NCBI GenBank assembly: GCA_963971305.1
Contig: OZ020303.1
Span: forward strand, 35,204,106 to 35,268,105
Direction: 5' to 3'
Source of the DNA: Arcuatula senhousia
Taxonomy: Eukaryota; Mollusca; Bivalvia; Mytilida; Mytilidae
DNA length: 64,000 nucleotides
Of this stretch, positions 1 to 15,000 are shown one piece after another. The notes under the pieces are model-generated. The model had not been told where the DNA came from, did no database searches, and saw nothing but the letters and a program-made list of their open reading frames with translations. Position 1 is the stretch's first letter. Each line of letters begins with the position of its first letter. Both the position numbers and the translations under genes were made by a program.

Positions 1-97
1 TTGACAGTTTGTGGTACAAGAGGTGGCATAACTTTTGTGGCTATCAAGTTATGTGTTAAACCAAATTTTCTGTCACTAAGTAGATGTTTGTAAATAC
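1..97 (-). CDS. SCYL2: SCYL2-like exon 13, partial at window edge, residues 535-566
   Basis: Acceptor TATTTTTGCAG at 99-98, entered in phase 1. The translation IYKHLLSDRKFGLTHNLIAT, then KVMPPLVPQ, matches the family's IYKCTFTHKKLGITKEQLAG. The exon is open to position 1, so its donor and the remaining roughly 300 residues must lie outside the window. Confidence 0.85.
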
Positions 98-3000
98 CTG
101 CAAAAATATAATAATAAAGAAAAAGTTTAAAAGAAGACAACAAACAATTCAAGGATATAACTGTTTTAAGACATCTAATTGGTACTAAAAATGTTACATG
201 AAGTAGCAAAAAGAGAACAATAGGTTTTGTAGCATTGACACGATTATAATATTTTTGTCATTGACTTACTGGACATATCAAAATGACCAGTGTCAGAGAT
301 GTATGAAGAGTACCTTCGTTCATGTTTTATTAATGTGCGCACGAAAAGGTAGTATATATGATGATTACTCACAAAACGAGGATATAGACCAGTCTCTCAT
401 AATTCTTAGTGAATTCATTATAGGAAATAAGCTTTTTATGACCAATTACTTCACTTTTAATAAATGCTGACTATATTGTACGTTGAGTTTAATTTCTTTT
501 TCTCAATATATTGTTTTTTTTAATATTGGTTTTGTTTTTATGTATATATATTTTTTTTCTTTCAATCTGTGAAATCTATAATTTTTAGCACATCTATGCA
601 AGCTTATCTGTACATATCTCAGGTTAACAAACCTTTGTATTAATTTCACCTAGCGTGAAAAAATATTTTAACAACGATATTCATCGTTTTTTACTTTGAA
701 TCATGGAAAAAAAGAAAGCTTTCAGGTCTTTAAAAAATCAAAATGGAATGTTATTTTGATGTTAAGAGCACAAGAGCTGGTTTCATGTAAACACCAATAG
801 CTGTTTTTGATGTCTTTAAAGAAATTGTTTTTAATCCTTTTCTGTCTCATCTTTGTCATTTGTCTAATAAGAGTTAAAATATGATATGAAGAATTCTTCA
901 AGTTTATTCTTACCCTGCATTAAGTCCATATTTGGTTTAGTCTGGTTTCTATATAATATGAAACAATTTTTTACATTTTAAAGAAAATTATAATGCTGTG
1001 GTTCGTATTTCATTTTTTTCTCTTAAATGAAATGTCATTTTATGGGAAAAATCTTATACAAACCAACAATTGTCATTACGATTGTGGCATCTTGGCATTG
1101 ATTTTCTGTGAATAAAGGTAACACTTCGTCTAGGATTGTCATTTTGTCTAAACTATCCAACACGTGGTCTATACATGTCAAGGCGTTTACCTTAACCTGT
1201 AAAAAACAAAAATGCATTTAAAATAAAATTGCTTAAAAGTTCATCCGTGGGCTTTGCATTGGCTTTTAAAACATAGTATTAAAGTGTTAATCAATTAAAT
1301 CTTTAATTTCAGAAGCATTTGAATCAATGTACATGAAGCTGGAAGCTCAGAGCCCAAAAGTATCGAAAAAAAAATTATGCTTTAAAAAGTAAGATGCTCA
1401 ATTGACAAGAAAACAACAAAGCTAATATGCAAAAAAAGTTCATTTCAACTTCTACGCAACCTTCAGATGCACGTTATATGCATTATAAGATCCTTTTCGG
1501 TCATTTTAGTTAAGCATTGTCTTTTTCTTAGAACCATGCAGATACCATTTATAGGCTAGCACATCGATGACTCAAGAATTTTTCAAATGTCTTTGTTGAA
1601 GCAACATTAGAAAAAACATTGTTTTACAATTGAATTACAGTGATTAGTACGGGGACATTTTCCCACCACGTTTTCAACATCAACGAGTCATCTCTCTTTA
1701 TCTGCCTTTGTTCTAAGTGTAAAAAATACTTTGGTTTTTATGGTAAGATAATTGCAACTAGACAAAAAAAAATCTTAAAATTGAAGATGTCAATGTGCCA
1801 CCTTCTGTCTGATCCTTATGTGCAATACTACATACTTAAGTAAACAAAGTTTACTTGAAATGTCTGAATTTAGATATAGATTTTACGGAGATTCATGGAT
1901 CCAAAGGAAACTAGGACTAGTTATTGCATTAGACGGATATAAAAATCTCTGAACTTTTAACGCATATTTTATGAACCTACTGTAAAAAAGAGCATCGCGA
2001 AAGGCAAGTTATAGTCATCATTATTACCAATTTGTATTGACTAAACGAAACTAGTAATAAAATCTTGGAAAATCAAATAAACCTTTAAATATTTATTTTT
2101 AGTCCTAGATTTGAAACAGCTGAGAATTAAAATAAAAAAAAATCGGATATGATGTTATTTGGAGCTTCATAGTGATATTAAATAAAGCTTGTTATTTACA
2201 TAACTTAATTTAGGGTTAAATTGAAGCTGAAGATTTTGTTACATAATTCCGTTCAAGGCAATGTAATATCAATATGCGAATATAATAAGTTTACTATACA
2301 ATAACACTCTTTAAGGTGGCATGTACTCACTCGAACACTATTAGCTTTATTGAATAGTGATTTGGCTCTTGGCAAAACTAGCATTTTCATAAAACTGTCA
2401 TCTAGAAATTCTTTAACGATTCCAATAGCATTTAAAGCAGCTTCCTACAAAAGTTATAAAAGTCATATCACTAAAACTTTGAGGCTAAATTAATGAATTC
2501 GGAACAAGGAAACGAAAATTGAATTTAGTTATGAGTTAACTGCCAACGGTTTTATGATTTGCCTTAGAGTGTTTGTAACTGATATAGAGTTGACAATGGT
2601 GATGGTTAACCAATTTGTGTTTAATACTGTTTTATATCATTAAACAGTGATGTTTTTGGTGACGCACAAAGAAAAATATACTTTGTGTTGAATGTTTATT
2701 TCATAATATTGACAGTCAAGATTTTGGTGATGCACAACGAAATAAAGATAATAACGAAACTACCGACCTTGAATGATCAATCTCATTGTCCAGAAAAAAT
2801 GACAAAAACTAATCAGTCATACCGGCGAATTGGTGGGTCGCAATGGTCCTGATTGGTGCAGGCATTTCAAACGAAATGGTGGGTTAAACCAGGTTTTATG
2901 GCGCCAAACCCACCCCCCTTCCATTGCGATCTTAGAATCCGATAATGACAATAGAACACAATATAGTTGTGAGACACAATAGGAATATTGAGGTGATCAT

Positions 3001-6000
3001 CTCAATACAGCAGACCAGTCAAACAATAATTGAAACAATTAATCACCATATCTTTTAACTCAAATATTTAATTAAATTTTCCTACGCCTGATGCGTGTTT
3101 CGTCTATTCAAGACTCACAACAGGCACTCTACTAGAAGGATGGAAAACGCCAAACACTTCATGACAATAAAAACAAAATATGCCGACCTTGAACTGAAGA
3201 CATTGCCGAACTTACCTATGCCTAGCTAAGAGTTTTGACCGTTAAATTTTGTGTTAATGAAAAAGAAACAATCATATTCGCAATTAAAAGAATGAAATTC
3301 ACATTATCTGAAGAAAATATTGTAAAAACTCTGAAGAAACTGTTAAATTAGAAAAATAACCGGAAAGTATTATTGTTTGTGAATACTGCACAAAAATCTG
3401 CAGTATCAAAAAAGGATGACAAACACCCATAGTCGGCAGTGATTGGGATTAGGGATTGTATTGAAATTTTAAAAGAAATGGTAAAAAGACACAATCTAAA
3501 TTTTTGTATCCTAATTACTGCCGTATTGATGATGTTCTTTTACTGAATTTTTTTCGATATTGTGACTATCTCCGTCTCATATCTCCTCAGGAACTTGAAA
3601 AAAGGACAGAATGGATTCTAGAAAGTCTGATTCATATTTGGATTTACATCTCGAAATAGACTCTCAAGGAAGACTTTTCAAGAAACCTCTATCACAAACG
3701 TGGTGACCAACTTTCCAATCGTTAACTTTCCCTTCTTGTGTAGCAATATTTCCTTAAGCTCCAGCTTATGGAATTTACGTATCACAACTGATTAATTATT
3801 TCAGAGCTTGCGGGACTCACATAGATTTCCTTGGCAGAGTTTCACACTTGACGCTAAAATTGATAACAAAAGTTTACTAGATTGTTGCTCCTCTGTTGTT
3901 GTCTTTACTTAAGAAATATTGAAGACATCATGCGCTCATAGCCAAATATGGGATTTCTTTTGCTAAGATGGGTGTAGATGCTGTTCTGTGTTCCTTTACC
4001 GGATTTGGCACACTAAATTCACAATTGGCAGCGCGATTTAGCAACCCGCTTAAGCAAAGAGGAATTGCTTAATCTGCCGAAAACCTCTCTTTACGACTTG
4101 AGTTTGCGTTGTTTATTTCTATTTAGTTGTTTTTGTGTTTTTTTTTCGTGCTTTTTTCACGTGTTTGCTGACTTTGTCGTTGCCCTTTTGGACTTTTAAC
4201 ACTCGAATACCCCATTGGTGCCAATTTGCTTCTTTCGGAATGTTACCTGGATCAGGTTATTAGTACTTGACCATCTAATCTCTCAATAAAATAGAAAAAA
4301 ATACCTGGATATCGCGAAATCATAAAATGATTGCTGTCAAAAACTCGATTAATATTTATTACATGTATTTGTAATGACATACGAAATACGTATTGTTTGA
4401 CTTAAAAAGAAATGTTAAATTAACCCAAAACAAACCATTACCGAATTTTCCTTACTGCAAAAACTCATCTTAACAGAGTTGCAATAATTTCATTCAATGT
4501 CTTGTCAAATTTGTTGCCGATATACAAACACTGAGATGTGTCCAATAACGGGTGACTTATATTAAACAGTATTTGTTTATATGGACCACGCTTATTTAAT
4601 ATGAAGAATAAATGACGATTATTTTCAAAAAGACTTTGGATTGGATGTCGGTTAATTAAGGTGTCAGACTAGGTCTATGTTTTATATATGTGTATTTCAT
4701 TCCGTTTTAAAATAAAGCGAGATTGATAGGCTCAATGTCTTTTAATTGTAATCTTATAACATTGATTATGAAGGATCTTTTTGATGTGTACAAATGAATA
4801 TGAAATAAGTGTTAAATACTTATTTTATAAAACTGATAATCATGTTTTTGGAGACACAAAGAAATATAAACTCGATATTAATTCATAGCATTGAGAGCCG
4901 TCTTTTTGGTGACGCACACAGAAAAATGAACTGTTTGAAAAAAAATGTTCCATTGAGGTTCAGATTATCTTTTTATAAAGCAGTTACAAGTATCTTAAAT
5001 AACTGCATTCCTGGAAATAAGAAATAAAACAGAATTCCAAGCAATATAATTTTTGCAACGCCTGACGAGCGATTTGTCTATTCGGGACTCATAAGAGGCA
5101 CTCTAGTCATAAGGTTGAAAATGCCAAAATACCATACGAATATAAAGTTAATTAAAATAATAACTTTTGATATACCTGTGCTTGAATTGACGTTGACTCT
5201 AGACAGTTGAACACTAGAGGAATGATCTCTGATCGGACTTCCTCTATTGGGCTCTTTGCCAATATAATGTCAAGTCTGTTTAAAATATTTACAGTAGCCT
5301 GAAATAATGTAAAATATTTTATTATGTTTTTAAAAATATTCAATTTGGTAGAAATAAATTAAAAACCCAAACAAATGGTTTAGGTATAGCTCAATATGAA
5401 ATTCTGGGCAATTGTTATGACTAGTCTAAAACACACAACAGAGTAACACAGTTTCTACTTGAAACGACGTAACATAATTTGTTACAAGGTGCTTAAATCA
5501 ATGAATTTATCTATAGAACTGATTTAAAAAAAATCCATTTTAATGATAGGATCTTATAACAAGAGGCTCCCAGGAGCCTGAAACGCTGACCTGGTCTTGA
5601 TGTAAACCCTATGAAGACTTTTGTATAGCTAAATGAGCTGAACATGTAAGCAAGCAACAGCTTTTCTCTATCAGCAATAGTTCTCATTCTATAGGCCAAA
5701 AACACTATTTTTCCCCTTTAAGGGGCCGTAACTCCTGTAAGAGGTCATCTGACAATTTTGATCCTATAGAGACTTTTGTAGAGCTAAATGAGCTGAACAT
5801 TTAAGCAAGCACCAGCTTTTCTCTATCTGCAATAGTTTTCATTCTATAGGCCAAAAACACTAATTTTAGCCTTTAAGGGGCCGTAACTCCTATAAGGGGT
5901 CATCTGACAACTTTGACCCTATGGAGACTTTTGTAAAGCTAAATGAGCTGAACATTTAAGCAAGCACCAGCTTTTCTCTATCTGCAATAATTTTCATTCT

Positions 6001-9000
6001 ATAGACCAAAAACACTATTTTTGGCATTAAGGGGCTGTAACCGCTACAAGGGGTCATGTAACAACTTCGACCCTATGGAGACTTTTGGTGAGCTAAATGA
6101 GCTGAACATTTAAGCAAGCAACAGCCTTTCTCTATCTGCAATAGTTTTCATTCTATAGGCCAAAAGACCATTTTTTGCCTTTCAGGGACCGTAATTCCTG
6201 TAAGGGATCATCTGACAACTTTGACCCTTAGTGACTTTTGTAGAGCTTAATGAGCTGAACATTTATGCAAGCACCAGCTTTTCTCTATCTGCAATAGTTT
6301 TCATTCTATAGGCTAAAAACACTATTTTTTGCCTAAGGGACTGTAACTCCTATAAGGGGTCATCTGACAACTTCGGCCCTATGGAGACTTTTGTAAAGCT
6401 AGATGAGCTGAACATTTAACTTTTCTCTATCAGCAATAGTTTTCATTTTATAGGCCAAAAACACTATTTTCGCCTTTAAGGGGCCGTACATCCTATAAAA
6501 GGTCATCTGACAACTTTGACCCTATGGAGACTTTTGTAGAGCTAAATGGGCTGAACATTTAAGCAAGCACCAGCTTTTCTCTATCTGCAATAGTTTTCAT
6601 TCTATAGGCTAAAAACACAATTTTTCCCCTTTAAGGGGCCGTAACTCCTATAAGGGGTCATCTGACAACTTTGTCCCTATGAAGATTTTTGTAGAGCTAA
6701 ATGAGTTGAACACTTAAGCAAGCAACAGATTTCTCTATCTGCAATAGTTTTCTTTCTATAGGCCAAAAACACTATTTTTTTCCTATAAGGGGCCGTAACT
6801 CCTACAAGGGGTCATCTGACAACTTCGACCGTATGGAGATTTTTGTAGAGCTAAATGAGCTGAACATTTATGCAAGCACCAGCTTTTCTCTATCTGCAAT
6901 AGTTTTCATTCTATAGGCCAAAAAGACCATTTTTTGCCTTTCAGGGGCCGTAATTCCTGTAAGGGGTCATCTGACAACTTTGACCCTATTGAGACTTTTG
7001 TAGAGCTTAATGAGCTGAACATTTAAGCAAGCAACAGCATTTCTCTATCCGGAATAGTTTTCATTCTATAGGCTTAAAACACTATTTTTTAACTATAAGG
7101 GTCGGACTGTAATTCCTGTAAGAGGTCATCTGACAACTTCGGCCCAATGGAGACTTTTGTAAAGCTAAATGAGCTAAACATTTAACTTTTCTCTATCAGC
7201 AATAGTTTTCATTCTATAGGGCAAAAAACACTATTTTTCGCCTTTAAGGGGCCGTAACTCTTATAAAGGGTCATCTGAAAACTTTGACCCTATGGAGACT
7301 TTTGTAAAGCTAAATGTGCTGAACATTTAAGCAAGCACCAGCTTTTCTCTATCTGCAATAGTTTTCATTCTATAGGCTAAAATACAATTTTTCCCCTTTA
7401 AGTGGCCGTAACTCCTATAAGGGGTCATCTGACAACTTTGTCCCTATGAAGACTTTTGTAGAGCTAAATGAGTTGAACATTTAAGCAAGCAACAGATTTT
7501 TCTATCTGCAATAGTTTTCATTCCATAGACCAAAAACACTATTTTTTTCCTATAAGGGGTCGTACCTCCTATAAGGGGTCATCTGACAACTTCGACCCTA
7601 TGGAGACATTTGTAGAGCTAAATGAGGTGAACATTTAAGCAAGCAACAGCTTTTCTCTATCTGCAATAGTTTTCATTCTATAAGCCAAAAACATGACAAA
7701 ACGCTATTTTTTCACCTTTAGGGGGCTGTAACCCCTGTAAGGGATCATCTGACAACTTTGACCCCTATCGAGACTTTTGTAGAACTTTTGATACTGAAGC
7801 AGTAGGGGGCATCAGATTTCATCTATCTCTTATACTTTATGATTTACAAGCCAAAAACAGTAGTCTGACCCCCTGGTCTATTTTAGTAACAGCGGCCATG
7901 TTTTTAGACGGGTCAAAAATCGAAACACAAGTTTGGTGCAGGACACCCTAAGGATCATTCGTACCAAGTTTCATTAAATTCTGTTCAGTAGTTTCAGAGG
8001 AGAAGATTTTTGAAAAAAATTGTTAACGGACGACAGACGACGACAGACAACGACGGACGCCAAGTGATAGCAATAGCTCACCTGGACCTTTGGTCCAGGT
8101 GAGCTAACAACATACATAAGACATTTACATAAGTATATAATGTCAATTTTTACAGAGAAGATGACAGGGAAAATGTACCGGAGTTGTCTTAAAATGCAAC
8201 ATTCCAGGGGCAATAATGGTCTTTTACCTGCACAGGTTTGGGCATGTTAATGACGTCACGGAACACCGGTAAAATTATACCGCAATATTCTTCTTTTGAC
8301 GCATGCTCAATCATAGTGATAAATGGAACTAATGCACTGGTCACAGAATCTGCCATCGAACATTCAAGGCATAAAATAGGAAAGACATTTCGGTACAATA
8401 TTTTCTGAAATAGATGAAACAAAAATTACAACAAATTTGAAGACAATGAATTTTGCTACACCTAATTCGCTTTCCGTCTATTCAAGACTCATAAGATGCA
8501 CTCTACCCAAAATATTGGAAGAGCCAAACACTATATCATGAATATGGAGAGCATTGTATATTTAAGCCAAAAAAAAACCTGTCAGGAAAACCAAATCATG
8601 ATTTAGATCAACCTATGTATGGGGTTGGCAGAAAACATTAGGGTTTAGCTAATTTTGAAATTCAAAAACGGAAAATTTATAGCTTTGATGTGTTGCTTTT
8701 TTTCAACACAAAAAGATTTATTTGAAATCACAAATTTAATATTTGATATACAGACGCAAGTTAACGACATGAGCTAGCTTAAAGTTTTAATAATATAGAC
8801 GTTTTTAACAATAATGATACCTTGACATAACAAAAATCTTTGATTTCCCTGAAATTGATTTGTTTTCATAACATTCTAATTTAAATGGTGAACGGATGCT
8901 TTTTCATTAAAACCTGGCTATGTTCACTATTGACTGGCATAATCAAATTAAGTGAAAAAAAATAATAACAAACCAATGCATAGATTTTTTATCATGCTTA

Positions 9001-12000
9001 TTACAATAGATAAAGACAGAACATATCATTTTCGCAATTTGAAAAAAATAATGAAATTCACATTACATGAAGAATTTAGTGTTAAACCTCTGAAGGAGCT
9101 GTTAAAATTTCAAAAATCTAACCAAAATGTAATAATTTCGAGGTAAAACTACAGTATCTTAAGGAGGACAGACTAATCATAAAATTTTATAAATGTAAAT
9201 ATTTGTAGCCTGGATCAGGTTATTTGTACTTGACTATTTAATTTCTAATAGAATACTTGGATATAGCGTAATCGTTAATTTGCTTGATGTCATGAAATTA
9301 AAGTAATTTTAGTTAGCAGTCGTGTACATTGTTTATTTTCATATTTATTATTTTAAATGAAATAGGAAATAGAAAATGTTAATTGAACCCCAAAACAGGT
9401 TGTGCCTTATTGCAAAAACTCAACCGATAGAGGTTGTCATCATTTCTTTCAAAGTGTTGTCAATTTTGTTATACCATTTCAGTATGCAGCTTTGTTAAGT
9501 TAAGGTTATATGAATAACGGTTGATCCGAAGCAGTATTATCTATGGGAACAACAATGATTCAATGTGAAGATTTTATATACAAATGTACCAATGGGGCAT
9601 TCGAATGTCAAAAGTCTGAAAGGGCAAAGACAAGACCAGTAAACACCAACGAGAACAGCACGAATAAACATACAACACAAAAATACAAAAAAACAACTGA
9701 ATAGCAATCACTAATGCTAACTCAAGTCGTAACAAGAGCGGACTCAGGTGCCCGGAAGAGTAAGCAGTTCCTTTTTGCTATAGCATTCCTGTCTCGTTGC
9801 AGTCTATTCAGTGTGTCAAATCCGATACAGGAAGACGAAATAATACCTTTTGACAAACCAACATCTGCACTCATCTGAGATTTAGAAATCCCATATTTCT
9901 CTATGAGCGCACGATGTGGTCCATAACATTTCTTGAGTGAAAACAACAATCCAGGAGCAACATAACCTTGTGTTAGCAATTTTAGTGTCAGACATGATGC
10001 GCTGCCAAGGAAATCGCTGAAGCTCCACAAGCTCTTGAATGACGAATCAATTATGATACGTATACTCCATAAGCTGGAGCGGACGGAAAAAGGAAAAGTA
10101 GACGATTGGAAAGTTGAAGTCATCACGTTTGTGTTAGAGCTTTGTTAAAGTTTTTCCTTGAGAGTCTATCTCGAGATTTAGATCTAAATATGAAGCAGAC
10201 TTCCCAAAATCCGCTGTGTCCTGTATCTAAGAGCCTGTTCATGAGAAAACCATGCAAAATCGTCCAATAGCTATGTTTTCATTTTTGTAAAAGGTATAGT
10301 GTAACTGAAAGACCATCCTATAAGACTCATTCAGGCAAATATTTTCTTTCGAAACATCAAAGATGGCCGCCCTACTGGCCTCAATATTTAGCCACAGCCC
10401 CGGGAAACAATGACATGTTTTGATAATTCTACATAAAATCCACTTTTTGGAGGATTCAGTTTAAAAATCTGAATGTGTTTGCTATGAAACAAAATACATT
10501 TAGAACATTTGATACAACAGATGATCACAATACATGTACCATTTAAGGGTCGAGAAAGACATATACTAGGGGATCAAGGGTGAAAGATGGGAATATCTGT
10601 GTATTTTGATGAAATGTACAGAAATGACCAACTTTAGGGGACTATTTTTCATGAATGAAGGGATGAACTATTTATATGGAATATCTTTCCAAAAGACTGA
10701 TATATGGTCTGTACAAAAACATATTTTGTAACTTTGCCTTCGGTCATCCCTTACCTGTTACAACATTACATAAATGGAGATTTGGCCATTTTAGTAAATG
10801 GCTAAAATGGGCTTCGGGGACTTAATAGTGGTATCTTTTTGAAGTAATTAAAAGATGTACAGAACAGCAGACTTTATAGGCAAAATGTATATAACTTGTT
10901 CTATATAAACAAATAATATTGTAGAAATCAAACAAGAGACCACTTTAAATAACAAATTTCAGCATTTTTGAACAGTCTGGAAAACTGTCCAAGTCCTACC
11001 TAAAGGTACCAGACGAATCAACATTATGAATTACGAAAATTGCACTGTATTTGAAAGACAAAACATCACTTTTTCGAAAAAAAAACATTGATACAATTTT
11101 AATTACATCTATGTATACTGAAAAAATCAATGAAAATGTCAAATTTTCAAATAAAATTTGATTTAAATAAGCAATAAATCAGATGAAAGCTATATATAGC
11201 TATTGAGGCCTGTAGTGCGGCCATCTTCAATTTTTCGAAAAAAAAAAAATAATTTGCCTGAATAAGTCCTATATGTTGGTCTTTCATTTGCAATATACCT
11301 TTTACATAATTAAAAACCTTGCAACTGGACAAAATTTACAATTTTGCATGGTTTTCTCATGAACAGGCTCTTTAAAAAAATCCCTATAGTTTGCTGAAAA
11401 TCATGTCCAACAAACTGAACAAATATGTTGGCGATAAGAAAATTGAGCATGTCAATAATTTGGATTTCTGTTAATTTGTTCTTTTTCTTAGACTCATTGA
11501 TGACAAAGTTTTTTTTTCAACAAATTGACACTCACTCACTCAAAAAATTGACTTTTGATGCCCGTTGATGAACACCAACTCACTCGCTCAAAAAAATTGA
11601 CTTTTTATGCCTGTTGATGTAAGTTTTTTCGTTCAATACTTTTGGTTTTTGACCATCCAATGTCTGGATTTAAATGCTGCTTATAAAAGATTACTCCTTG
11701 AAATATGAATATACAGCATAACCATATTAAAAGTTTTATACCCGTTTGGCATTTGTTTTTTTAGAATATGTTTTTTTTCATATAAGTAGATAAGTATTTA
11801 GACTGTGTTAAATTCAATTGTTACACTTGAACGGTTGATATGTTACCTTTTTGACCTATTCAAAGCTTTAACTACACGTAGAAAAAAGATATAGCAGCCT
11901 CTAGATATAAAATTTATGGTACATACTTTAGGTATATCATAAAGAACTTGTGCTAGCTGACAATGGACCTCCGTTCTGTGATATGGGTCCTTCTGGTCAA

Positions 12001-15000
12001 TGGTATCCAACATTTGTAACGTAATAATCACAGGATCGTTAAAGAACTTTATCTGAAATTAGAAAAGCAGTAAATAAGTACAAAATGTACCAAATCAGAA
12101 TTTGGCAGATCGATGACAGATACACATGAAAAAATATCAATTGAGTTAAATGCAACCCCAAGAGCCTTGATTTGACTATGAGTTTCTTGGAGACTTTGTT
12201 TTAGTGTGGGTTAAATCCAGTAAGGATGACAAAACTTAAACTCTATATCAAACCAGCATCTGCACTCATCCGATAAATAGAAATCCCGTACAAGCGCATG
12301 CCTTCCGTAAAAGTTTTGATTGACGACAACAACCGCGAGCGATATAACCTTTGTTAACAATTAACCTGTCAGTCGTGACAATCTATCAAGAAAGTCACAA
12401 TGTTTCACACAAGCTCTAGAATAACGAACCAGTTGTGATACGTATAAACTCTATATACTGGAGCGGACGGAATGTTGCTGCACAAAAATGGAAATTAGAC
12501 CTGTGTCAATTTCGAGATACAAATTGAAATATGAAGCGACCTTCTAAAATCTTTAGTGTCCTTTATTTCGAGTTCCTTATGGTTTTTGAGATGTAAAGTC
12601 ACCAAATCGAAGATTGCTTACTAAAAGGACATCATCAATATAACGAAATGTGAGTTTAAAGGATAAAGCAAAGCAAGTCTTCGATCCTTTTTGTCTAGAA
12701 GTGATTGTAAGAAGTCCGTCTCACATGAACGAAAAAGCAAATCGGAGAGAAATGGTGCACGATTCATACCAGTGGGATGCCAATTGTCTTCTAAAAACAC
12801 GTCCGTATGTTGAGCATTTCTATTATTTGAGCTTTTGTAAATTTGTTTTTCTTTTTACTATATTCATGGATAACAAAATAAGTCTTTTTATTATTGACTT
12901 TAAATTTACAGTTTAAAATGTACATTGAAAATTATATATATTTCGTCATAAACTACCTAAGCACCTTCTATAGTCAAATCTCTCAATAGTCATAAGATAA
13001 GCTGACCCTCGCCTTGATCACTGTATGGAAAGAGCGAAAGGGAAAAACGGTTGATTTCTGTGCCCCGGTGTAGTTTACTCCTGTGTCATTGTGGTATTGG
13101 TTGGTAAAACAGACGATTGTAAACATTCGAAAGACGAAAATATGTCATTTAGGTACGAAAAATAGATATACTAGTGTTGTTAAGGTTCATTTCTAGTTTC
13201 TTACTTGTCACACTATTGTTTTCTAACCAGTTTTAAACCAATAGATAAAAAATAAAAGAAAAATCACAATGAAAAAACAAAAAGTTAAAATGTTGAAAAT
13301 CGCATAATTCTATGGCACATCTGTGAACAATTCGTAAGTGTAAATATACTTTATAATTCCTAAGAACATATTCTACTGTCGGAGATTGGTAATTGTCTTC
13401 TCAAGTGATGTTACAGTTGTGTTCAACTTATGAGGCGAATGTTTATTGTGTGCCCTGCTGCTGTTAAGTTCTGTGCACGCTGTAGTTTATTTGAGAGCAG
13501 TTTTTAAAGTAGCGAAAGTTTATTTATGTGTTTTGGTAAAACTTATCAAAATAGAAAAAGCCTTTTATTTATAGAAAAACTCATTTTTAAGTAGCAGTTT
13601 GCGTTTTTAATCCTTATTTGATAGAATATCTCATGAAAAGTTAACAAAAAACCAACAATAAATAACTGATTTTTTTGTTGTTTTGTAAACACTCAATAAA
13701 ATGGGTTGAAGAAATGCTGTTGTTTATTTCCGAGTTTACGAATGTTGATTTCTGTGCTGCAAAAATTGTTGTAGTTTATTTCTGTGCTATTTATTTTTAT
13801 TATTTGATGTAATAACATGAATGTGCTTCAAATAAAGGCCAGAGGCACTGATGGAAAGGTTTTTTTTCAATTTCAGAAATCTAAAATGGATTAATTTAAA
13901 TGCGAATATTGTGAATTTTCTTCTGGCATATTCGACGATACTATTTTGCATTTTGTCCACAAACATCCCAAGGAAAAAGTAATTTTTTAACCCCCGCTGC
14001 AACGCGACCCTGGAGGGACATGATAATGGTCTTCGTCAGTCCGTCCGTGCATCCGTCACACTTTTGTGAGCGCAACTCCTCTGAGAGCGCTCAACAGATT
14101 TTGATGAAATCTTGTAGGATTATTCGTCATGATATGTAGTTGATCATATCGCACCGCCATTTTGATTCATTTAAGGTCATAGGAACACTTTGTGAGCTCA
14201 ACTCCTCTGAAACCGCTCAACGGATTCTGAAGAAATTTTGTAGGATTGTTTGTTATGATGTGTAGTTGATCCTTTGCCAATGCAATTTTAATTCTTCAAA
14301 TTTTAGTTAATTTTAAACTTTAATACAGCGGCGGGGGACATTGGCTACCTGTAGCAATCTTTTAAAATTAGAGTGGATGAGAAAAAGGACAAGTTTAAAC
14401 ATTTATGATTTGATTCTAAACAAGAAGATGCAATTTTAAATGGACAAAACATTGTACCAGATGAAAAAAAAATACAATAACCGTTTTTGACCTCGATGAT
14501 GTTTTGGAACCTCAATTGTCTATTGAAGTTGGGTATAAAACTGTTAGGACTTTCTCCATCTCATATATCCCCCGGAACTTGAGATAAAGGACACAACGGA
14601 TTCTAGGAAGTCTGCTTCATATTTAGATCTACATCTCGAAATAGACTCTCAAGGAAAACTATCAACAAAGCTCTATGACAAACGTGATGACTTCAACTTC
14701 CCAATCCTCAACTTTCCCTTCGTGTGTAGCAACATTCCGTCCGCTCCAGCTTATGGAGTTTACGTATCACAATTGATTCGTTACTCCAGAGCTTGTGGGA
14801 GTTACATCGATTTCCTTGGCAGAGCGTCACGTTTGACACAGAAATTGCTAACACAGGGTTATGTTGCTCCTCGGTTGCTGTCTTCACTCAAGAAATTTTA
14901 CGGTAGACACCATGTACTCATAGATAAATATGGGATTTCTATCTCTCAGATGAGTGCAGATGTCGGTTTGTCATAGGGTTTTGTTTTGTCTTCCTTTACC

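Larger units (their letters stand above)
2600..4600. repeat. Local intronic duplication, copy 1 (intron 10), interrupted by two insertions
   Basis: This stretch shares ordered blocks with copy 2 (8440-9570) and a partial copy at 4800-5140. Shared blocks include a motif near TTGGTGACGCACA (2658 and 4907), a block around TCTATTC followed by gcactct (3100, 5080, 8485), a block near 3290 (ATGAAATTCACATTA; also 9049), and CCTGGATCAGGTTATT (4247 and 9209). Copy 1 is split by a dispersed repeat at about 2755-3050 and a reverse-transcriptase fragment at about 3570-4240, both absent from copy 2. Confidence 0.7.

Noticed and set aside
1035..1063. Natural stop of the gene after exon 12 (frame runs to TGA at 1035)
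   Set aside because: A GTTTGT donor at 1063 joins in correct phase to exon 13 and restores the conserved GIYK segment; the read-through is best seen as intron.
9722..10126. 134-codon minus-strand frame as an independent gene
   Set aside because: It is the R1 retroelement relic, matched piece by piece to the copy at 14.6 kb, with the frame changed by indels.
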